Of a DNA stretch of 29,813 bases, positions 23,409 to 29,813 are shown piece by piece (within the stretch, counting starts at the first letter, position 1; every line of letters begins with the position of its first letter). The stretch covers positions 1-29,813 of the forward strand of contig JAJIRX010000217.1 in NCBI GenBank assembly GCA_023853785.1, in the 5' to 3' direction. A program made the translations under genes and the position numbers. The notes beneath the pieces were generated by a model. That model was not told where the DNA came from. It was given only the letters and a program-made list of their open reading frames with translations, and did no database searches. This DNA is from Psilocybe azurescens. Lineage: Eukaryota > Basidiomycota > Agaricomycetes > Agaricales > Agrocybaceae.

Positions 23409-23459
23409 GCTTGAATTATCGTCGCGTCTAGTAGACGCGACAACGCAAATAATTCGAGC
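23409..23459. repeat. Imperfect palindrome just inside the left terminal repeat
   Basis: The centre is GTCGCGTCT-AGT-AGACGCGAC (23421-23441), a perfect 9 bp stem with a 3-base loop. Outer arms GCTTGAATTAT (23409-23419) and ATAATTCGAGC (23449-23459) pair with one mismatch, separated from the inner stem by a few unpaired bases. It can form a cruciform or a hairpin in RNA. Its place directly inside the left repeat suggests it belongs to the element. Confidence 0.75.
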
Positions 23460-23756
23460 CTTTTGAAAGGTATAGAACATTTCTTTGGCTTGAATAATAG
23501 ATGGTTTAAATTTTGTGTTGAGAGGAGGAGTTTTGCGGCAGCTTTCATTCCGGTGCAAACTGAGCAGAAAGTCGCTTACATAATCTTTTGACTTTGCCTT
23601 GAGCCGGACGCATGGGTATCCAGCACTTCCACATCTGTTTGAAAGCTCTCAAAAATTTGCATGAATGTTGATTGACACCTTCTAAAGTTTCTCTCCAAAT
23701 TATCTTTATAGATCTTCTCCTTGTAAAGCAAAGTGCGCGCGATCCTATTTTCAAAG

Positions 23757-23810
23757 TCCGAAGATTATATAACAACTTTCTGACACGGTTCGGAGGGCGT
23801 GGTAAAAAAC
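23757..23810 (-). repeat. Right terminal inverted repeat
   Basis: Reverse-complement partner of 23355-23408. It begins TCCGAAGATTA and ends in a run of A. Confidence 0.75.
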
Positions 23811-24138
23811 AGACTTCATATATCGTGAGCCATAGGGTACATCACATATATCGAAGTCTGTCTAGGAGAGACTAGCCTGTCGCTTGTGTCCAACGATCGC
23901 AACAAGCAATACTCGGCCTCTCCTTCATACACCCCACTGCAAAAATGCTATGGCAACTACACTCTGATATTAATCAGTTTTCTTGAATCCATAATTGTAA
24001 TGACACCTGGACAACTCCTAGCGTCTTTGAGAAATTTCTCCCATTGGACGCCATTGTCCGGTATATCAAATAGCCGAAGTACAAAGGAGCGCGCAGTTTT
24101 CGTTCTTCACAAATCGAAATCTCTCGATCTATCACATT
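23811..24138. promoter_or_regulatory. Upstream region of the second beta-lactamase gene
   Basis: About 330 bases between the MITE-like element and the start codon at 24139. No coding signal consistent with splicing was seen; the 96-codon frame at 23886-24176 overlaps the true first exon in another frame and matches nothing. The MITE therefore lies within the likely promoter-proximal region of this gene. Confidence 0.4.
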
Positions 24139-25831
24139 ATGGCAACATTGTCGCCTACGGGAAGAGCTGCTCTTGACGACTACATTGTGCGTACAACCAT
24201 CGACAGTCCAGGGTTCTGCAATAATCAAGGTGTAGAAAGCGACGCTCAAAGCTAAGACGCTCCCAGGGTTCATCCTTGGGGTGTCCAACGTTGACGATGA
24301 GATATACTTCGAAGGGGGAGGCCCGAACACTATCAATGACAGCGAAAGTGAAAAAATTAATCCCGATGGCATCTTCTGGATATGCAGTCAGACGAAAATG
24401 ATCGCGGCAGTGCGTCTTTAGACCAATATCTCTACACAAGTCAATGATACTAATCTTTCTAAGTAGGTAGCTGCCTTAAAGCTGGTTGAGAAAGGAGCAA
24501 TCTCATTGGATACCCCTGTAGGGAGATATATCCCGGAATTTCGGAATCCCATCATAGTTGACAAAACTTCCACGCAAAATACAACTTTCCGACCAGCAAA
24601 GACAGTCATGACCGTCAAACATCTGCTCAATTTCTCAAGTGGATTGTTCTATCCCGTTGTTCGAGACGATTTGACAGGGTTGACCGAGGGTTACTTCTCG
24701 AAGGAGATGCACGCGTCATCTGATGCACGCTCACACTTCTTCAGTATACTCATCGTATGTTCATCTGTTCATAAATCTGTTCTTAACTCACTAAGAGCGT
24801 CACTTTAGGGCAAACTTCCTGCTCTACCTCTAAAGTTCGAGCCCGGCACTGATTGTAGGTCAATCGGCTATCCTGTTGGTTATCACGCAATGATACATGT
24901 CTCAAGTCGTGTACGGATGGAGCTCTGATGTGTTGGGATTTCTTGTCGAAGAGGTGTCTGGCCAAACACTGGAACAGTTCTGGTAAGATGATTTCTATCT
25001 TTCAATAGTAGTGCCCTTTTTCACTCCTGTCAAAGTAAGGAACATATATTTGGGCCTTTAGGCATGGAAACGTCGTTTTATTTAACCCCGGAATTACGCA
25101 AACGAATGGTCAATCTGACTTTCCGCGAACAAGACGCGAGCCTTAGTCCATGGAGAGAACAAGTCAATATAATCGAACAAGACCCTGCCAAAGGTATCGT
25201 ATATCTGTATTTGAGATCCGTCTATGGCAATGCTGGCCTTAATACCAATACACTATCTCCAGTTCGACTGCACCTGGGAGGAGTGGGTATGTATAGCTCT
25301 ATGAGGGACTATCTCAAACTTCTTCGCCATTTGATGCAAATAAACGGTATATCGATCTGGAACAGTTGTTCATAGTGTGTGGGCGCTAATCACACCACTC
25401 TTAGCTAGTCGATCTGTTAAGAACCCTATTCTGAAACAGGAGACAGTCCACCAAATGTTCATTCCAGCCCTAACTGACAAGGGTTCAAAATCGCTATCCG
25501 ATCTAGTTATGGCACCAGGTCTGCAGTGGGGTACAACCATGGCAATTGCCACCAAAGACTGGCCACAACGACGCAGGGCAGGGTCCGTTTTCTGTAAGTA
25601 CTGTCTGCACACAAGTGTACACCATATTTACGGCACGACCTTTCATCGTGGTGAATAGGGGGTGGATGGGCAGGAACGTTCTATTTCATTGATCCAACGA
25701 GTGGAATCGCTGTGGTCTTTGGCATACAGATCGCTCCAACCGGGGACGTGCAGGCAATGAAGGTCTGGTCCAAACTCGAGGCTTTGATATATGCTGCATT
25801 GATTCCTGAGACTGCTAAACCGAGTCTTTGA
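24139..25831 (+). CDS. Beta-lactamase-family serine hydrolase, catalytic residues intact
   Basis: Class C-type beta-lactamase fold (PF00144). Fungal members act as esterases, amidases or acyltransferases (LovD type), and the substrate here is unknown. Nine exons, all in frame: 24139-24186, 24236-24409, 24467-24754, 24809-24854, 24907-24982, 25036-25193, 25263-25346, 25405-25593, 25659-25831; 411 residues. Motifs: PGFILGVSNVDDEIYF, FWICSQTKMIAAVAAL with Ser67-x-x-Lys70, HLLNFSSGLFYP, FEPGTDFVYGWSSDVLGFLV with Tyr188 as the likely general base, VSGQTLEQF, EHIFGPLGM, IEQDPAK, LHLGGVGMYSSMRDYLKLLR (third active-site motif His-x-Gly), LQWGTTMAIATKDWP, TFYFIDPTSGIAVVFG. No clear signal peptide, so probably cytosolic. 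The start is set by the 16-codon first exon, which equals that of the minus-strand paralog. Exons 1, 4, 5 and 7 have identical lengths in both genes. Confidence 0.92.
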
Positions 25832-26398
25832 AATTGCTCCAAATCCTGGAAATGTACGATTTTGTATATTATTTTCAATTCAACTTATCGCCTTTTGGGC
25901 CATGTTATGGCCGAACTCATCGCTTCCTTGCAAATGGAACCAACAGATCGAACAACTTGCATTAGAAAGGATTTACAAAAAGGTCATTTGCTGACATGCC
26001 TCTTCGACATCTGGTTCGGAAGAGCCTTGAGGCGCGTCATGCCCTACACGCTCATCTCCTAGAAAGGAGTGATCGACCCGACAGCCTTCGTTTCCCTGAT
26101 CGCAACTGAAGAGGTGGCCTTTATCTGTCCACTTGCCTGGAGACTGCCTTGAGTATATGGGTTTGAGCTAAAATGTCGGATACAGGACATCTACCGCGTG
26201 TGTAGTCTGACCACGATGGTGAGGGAAGTCCTCTTTGGATAACATTCGTCCCATTGTATTCCTGCTGCTCTTGAGTCTATCTCTTCCCCACGTCCCCTCT
26301 ATCCTGCGCCACTGCACACCTTGGTGGCAGCCATATCATTTCTCACTGCACGCTTTCCCAATTACTATCTCACTCAAGACACGTTAGCCATCTTGCCT
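25832..26398. promoter_or_regulatory. Intergenic region, promoter of the WH1-CRIB gene
   Basis: No coding signal was recognised. The 3' part (about 26255-26310) is strongly pyrimidine-rich, as in many fungal promoters, and is followed by C/T-rich DNA up to the start codon at 26399. An in-frame ATG-equivalent upstream (26321) exists, but the residues it would add show no conservation pattern. Confidence 0.45.
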
Positions 26399-27380
26399 AT
26401 GGATTCCACTTTCATCGCAGCAGCCGGTGCACGGGGCGTCGAACGGAACGGCATGGTTTCAGGGCTTGAGCATAACCCATACGCCGTTCTAGCAGTTGCC
26501 GGTGCCCGCGTGTACCACACCAAGCTCAATGCCAAGGACAGTCAATGGATCTACTCCCGCTGGAAGGGAACACTGACATTCGGACGGGATATCGACACTC
26601 CAAATTCCATTCCTCAAAACATCAGCGAGACGGAGAGACATTGGTTCCGACTCGCAGATGACGAGACGGGCAGGACTGTGTGGATGTTCAAGTTTCCGGA
26701 AAACTTTGAATATTCCGTGGATCGCCCATTTTTCCATGTATTCCAGGGCAGGGTGAGCCTCCATGTCTCCGCCTTTTGTTGCGACACTACATGCTTACCC
26801 CATCTTCATTTAGACTCGAACATATGGGTTTCTCTTCAACGATGACGACGAGGCGTCGGTTTTCGGAAGAAAAGTGATGGAGAGGCTTTCCAACGGTCGT
26901 GGGTCACTATCACTCAGAACTCGACGCATTTGGGCTAATCTTCTTCAAAAATACGTCGTAGAACCACCTAGAAAGTCGCGAAGCCCTGGCAAAATGAGCG
27001 GCACCATTAGATCGAAGTCTCTCACAGGATCTATTTCGCGCTCACTTATCTCCTCCCCTGCTCCCCATTCGTTTAAACATATCGCCCACGTTGGCGTGAA
27101 CAAAGAAGGCCTCTTTGAGGCATCGCAAGATCTGGACGGTGCATGGAAAACCATGCTCGAAGATCTTCAAGGACACGGAGTCAGTGATGCAATCGTTGTC
27201 CGCCAGAGCAATTTTGTTGATGGCTTTTGGAAGGAGGTGGAGGCCATTCGAATGATCGAGGGATCGAATGTGGAACGATTCGACTGTAAGTAGCTCAATG
27301 TGGACTCCTGCACTCGTTCACTGATTTATTGTATAGTGAAGGATATTTCCCGAAATATGACTACAGTTTCGGCATTATAA
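26399..27380 (+). CDS. WASP-like WH1 and CRIB (p21-Rho-binding) domain protein, no VCA tail
   Basis: WASP-family proteins join Rho-type GTPases (Cdc42/Rac) to Arp2/3-driven actin assembly. Exons 26399-26752, 26814-27285, 27337-27380 give 289 residues with no frameshift. The WH1/EVH1 domain covers roughly residues 28-145: AVLAVAGARVYHTKLNAKDS, RHWFRLADDETGRTVWMFKF, RPFFHVFQGRTRTYGFLFND. A basic Ser-rich linker leads to a textbook CRIB motif (consensus I-S-x-P, F-x-H-x-x-H-V-G) at residues 197-212, ISSPAPHSFKHIAHVG, followed by a GBD-like helix segment. The chain ends about 75 residues after the CRIB; there is no polyproline region, WH2 or acidic VCA, so it cannot activate Arp2/3 by itself. It may scaffold or compete with full-length WASP. 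Convergent with the NADH dehydrogenase gene, 124 bp apart. Confidence 0.85.
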
Positions 27381-27504
27381 AAAAAAAGCTGAGGGTTGTT
27401 GCACTATATGGGGGATAATGTACATTGTAATTATGATTACCTTGAATTTCGTGATGTGTAATGTTCCGTAGCAGGTCTATAGGAGTCTGTAGTTATATAG
27501 CGGC
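27381..27504. terminator. Convergent 3' intergenic spacer
   Basis: Only 124 bp separate the stop codons of the WH1-CRIB gene (plus) and the NADH dehydrogenase gene (minus), so the 3' UTRs probably overlap or share polyadenylation signals. The spacer opens with a run of A directly at the WH1-CRIB stop codon. Confidence 0.45.
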
Positions 27505-29813
27505 TCAGAATCGAGTGATATCCCGGCCAAAGATCCCTATGACAGTGTCAGATGGAGTAAATTTAGGCGGTACGATACACAACATCCGACTTACAATTTA
27601 GGAACCTAGCCACCAACGTCAAAGCATGATAAGTCCTATCGAATACGAGTTAGTGGCGACTGAAACGTACCAATAGGTTGGTATGAGTATTCTGAAATGT
27701 ATCGTTAGATCTATGCTATTGAGTAGGCACTGCCGACTAACTTATTTCTCCAGCTTAATGTCATGGTGAAGTATGCTGACCGCCACAGCAACCATGCTAA
27801 GCGCCCGGTCTCTTTTGCATGAATCCAGTGTTCGTGCCGTCTGCAGCAGGTCTATCGTATATAGCTTTCCTGTAGGGAAGTACCATTGAGTTTAGATAGT
27901 TCTAGAGGAGACGAAGACTCACCAGTTTCCGATATACGCCAAGCTCCCCTGGTTGATAAATTGGAAAGGTTTCGGATATGGTTTATTCTTGGAGAGGCTC
28001 TTGAATGTCTTGATAACATATTTTGCCTTTTGAGCGGCAACTGGAGAAGTCCACAGATGAGACACTATAAGAATTAGGACACTTGTTTAGCGGAACTGAC
28101 CTTGAGCAGTGGCGGGTAAGGGTACGTCCTCTATCCGCGCAGCATCGCCAATGGCCCAGACGTCGGGATTAGGTGCACCGTCCTTCATGATGATGTTGAG
28201 ATTATCATCAGTGATCAAACTGTGATCAAAGATAAGTCCGACCATTCAGAATAATCGTTCGTAATAGGTCCTGACCTCAGTGTTTTTGGATCCTTCTTAG
28301 CCTCGGAAGAAGCTTTGACAACAGGGTTTGGTGCAAGCCCTGTACTCCAGACGAGTAGGCCAAATGGTACTGCAAAACTCATCAATGTTCGCGTAGAGAT
28401 TGATGTATAAAAGATGCTCACCCTCTCCCGTTTCTCTGACAATCAGCTTTCCTGAACATTATATGAGGATAGATAATGCGAGGAAGTGATAAATATACGT
28501 ACCGATTCAATTCGATCGACATGATGCTTGGTGAGGAGAGTTATTCCTTCTTGAGGAAAGATGCTTTCAGTATACCTATGCGTAGGTCAGCACCCCGTGA
28601 CATGGCAAATAATGTGAGTTTCGGTTTGTACATACTTCCGTAATGACTGGTCAAACGATCCGAGGATGTTTGGAGCCACATCGTAGACAGTGATTTTGGC
28701 CAATTTTGCAAGCAGAGGATAACGAGCTTTCATGTCAGTGTGAAGGAGATCCCGAAGCTCCGCCGCAAATTCCGATGCCAGTTGGGCCACCGCCTACAAG
28801 GACAAATAAGACAGCTTCTTACGAAGAATATCACTACTCTTACCGACGATGCAAAAATTCAGCAGATTACGCCGTTGCGTGTCTGTTAAAAAAGTTGGTT
28901 GGCTTGCTCAAAGCATTCAAGGATACGACTCGAATTTGGCGAGCGTCTTTACATCTTTGAGAAAGTGCGCGTGTTCTTTGACTCCGGGTATATTGAAGGC
29001 TGAAATAGTCGGGTCAGTATTGAACGTGCCATCAGCCGTCTAGTCTTACTCTGTGAATATGCCCCCACGGCTATAACTAGCTTGTCGTATTCCAACGTGA
29101 AAGAAGGTCCTGGATTATGTTTGACGGTGTCCTGGCTTTCCGTAGGTTCAGCCCCAGGTGGCCGGGTTGCAGGCATCTGAATATAGAACAGGTCAAAAAT
29201 ATCTTTGCATTTGGGACTGAATTACACGGACGCATTTGAGCCGCTTCTGCGTAAAATCTAGGACATGGCCAGGTAAGATCCAATCACAAAATATGCCAAA
29301 TAATATTTTAATTACCGATTTCGTCACACCAAGCTTGGTAGTACGTCTGGAAGAAGGAAAAGGTTCAAATTGTGCCTTCAACTCAACAATTCCGATTAGA
29401 CACTTACCGCCTTCGGCGTGTATCGTCTAACCTAACGACTCATCAGATTGAGCAGGTTAATATTCACATAAAATTTAGTTTAACTTACGGGCTCTACAGC
29501 GCATCGAAGCTCCAAAGTTCCTACTGCCGTGCTTGCCAGCAACGGGGTGAAGTTGAAATAGGTATTGGGTGAGATAATTGTTACATCTAGAACGTATTTG
29601 AGTTAAGGTATCATATGACATTGTCATTATTGAGTGACCGACCCCAATGTTCTTTGTCTAAACCCCGAAGAACATTATATCCTCCCCATCCTGACCCCAG
29701 AATCACAACGCGCTTCTTATGCTGGGATGTTGGATTATACCATCGCGCAGTAGCCTGCAGTACGCGGCTCGCTAATGACGGACGAAAGGGATGTGCGCTG
29801 CGTGTTGATGATT
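27505..29813 (-). CDS. NDH2: Type II (alternative) mitochondrial NADH:ubiquinone oxidoreductase, 5' end outside window
   Basis: A single-chain FAD enzyme that oxidises NADH and reduces ubiquinone at the inner mitochondrial membrane without pumping protons; yeast relatives are NDE1/NDE2/NDI1. About 17 short exons. The N-terminal part in view is a Ser/Arg/Ala-rich presequence ([17 protein letters not shown]); the Met lies beyond 29813. Then the FAD site [69 protein letters not shown], the NADH-binding glycine motif [88 protein letters not shown] and the ending IFGRDITRF. At least five one-base shifts are needed (near 27815, 28773, 28890, 28932 and 28947), mostly at homopolymers. No EF-hand segment was seen between the two Rossmann motifs. 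Confidence 0.92.

Larger units (their letters stand above)
23355..23810. mobile_element. MITE-like non-autonomous DNA element with 54 bp terminal inverted repeats
   Basis: The 54 bases at 23355-23408 match the reverse complement of 23757-23810 at 47 of 54 positions, including an unbroken 13-base block (CCGAACCGTGTCA on the left arm) and an unbroken 11-base inner end. Total size is 456 bp. The inside has only a 76-codon minus-strand ORF (23545-23775) with no transposase motif, so the element would depend on a transposase elsewhere. Both outer ends begin with a T-rich run. No clear target-site duplication could be set, so the superfamily is open and the true ends could lie a few bases further out. 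Confidence 0.75.

Noticed and set aside
1..29813. tRNA, rRNA or CRISPR-like features
   Set aside because: No T-arm plus anticodon-arm arrangement or regularly spaced repeats were found; GGTTCGA-like words fall inside protein-coding exons.

Overview
This is nuclear DNA from a filamentous basidiomycete, most likely an Agaricomycete (mushroom-type) fungus. Protein similarity is strongest to basidiomycete families, nearly every gene is cut by many short GT-AG introns (about 45-185 nt, mostly 50-80), and exons are small. Gene models were built by hand from reading frames and splice signals, because single ORFs never span a gene here.

Layout. (1) 1-6234, minus: most of a 1,3-beta-glucan synthase (FKS1, GT48); its last exon lies beyond the left edge. 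(2) 6235-10216: about 4 kb with no complete gene, only an F-box-like fragment and a small unrecognised ORF. (3) 10317-12076 minus and 13002-14230 plus: a divergent housekeeping pair, a UPF3/Smg4 nonsense-mediated-decay factor with a glycine/RGG tail and the splicing factor SYF2, sharing a 0.9 kb promoter. (4) 14231-25831: an accessory segment. Two beta-lactamase-family serine-hydrolase paralogs with the same nine-exon structure face away from each other (15818-17543 minus; 24139-25831 plus). Between them lie a decayed thaumatin-like gene, a stand-alone adenylation-domain (NRPS-like) gene and a MITE-like element with 54 bp terminal inverted repeats. (5) 26399-27380 plus: a short WASP-like protein with only WH1 and CRIB domains. 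(6) 27505-29813 minus: a type II (alternative) mitochondrial NADH dehydrogenase whose start codon lies beyond the right edge.

Two themes matter. First, FKS1, UPF3, SYF2 and the NADH dehydrogenase all need one-base corrections, mostly missing bases in short homopolymers, to restore strongly conserved reading frames. Since these are conserved genes, at least one essential, uncorrected long-read indels are likelier than true pseudogenes. The two beta-lactamase genes and the WH1-CRIB gene read cleanly. Second, the minus-strand beta-lactamase paralog has lost the Ser of the SxxK motif (Gly instead) and the aligned catalytic Tyr (Asn instead), while its sister keeps both, so the pair looks like an enzyme plus a pseudo-enzyme.

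FKS1 would make cell-wall glucan at the plasma membrane; UPF3 and SYF2 act in RNA quality control and splicing; the NADH dehydrogenase feeds electrons to ubiquinone; WH1-CRIB would link Rho-type GTPase signals to actin regulation. The accessory segment could be a remnant of a small metabolite locus, but that is inference.
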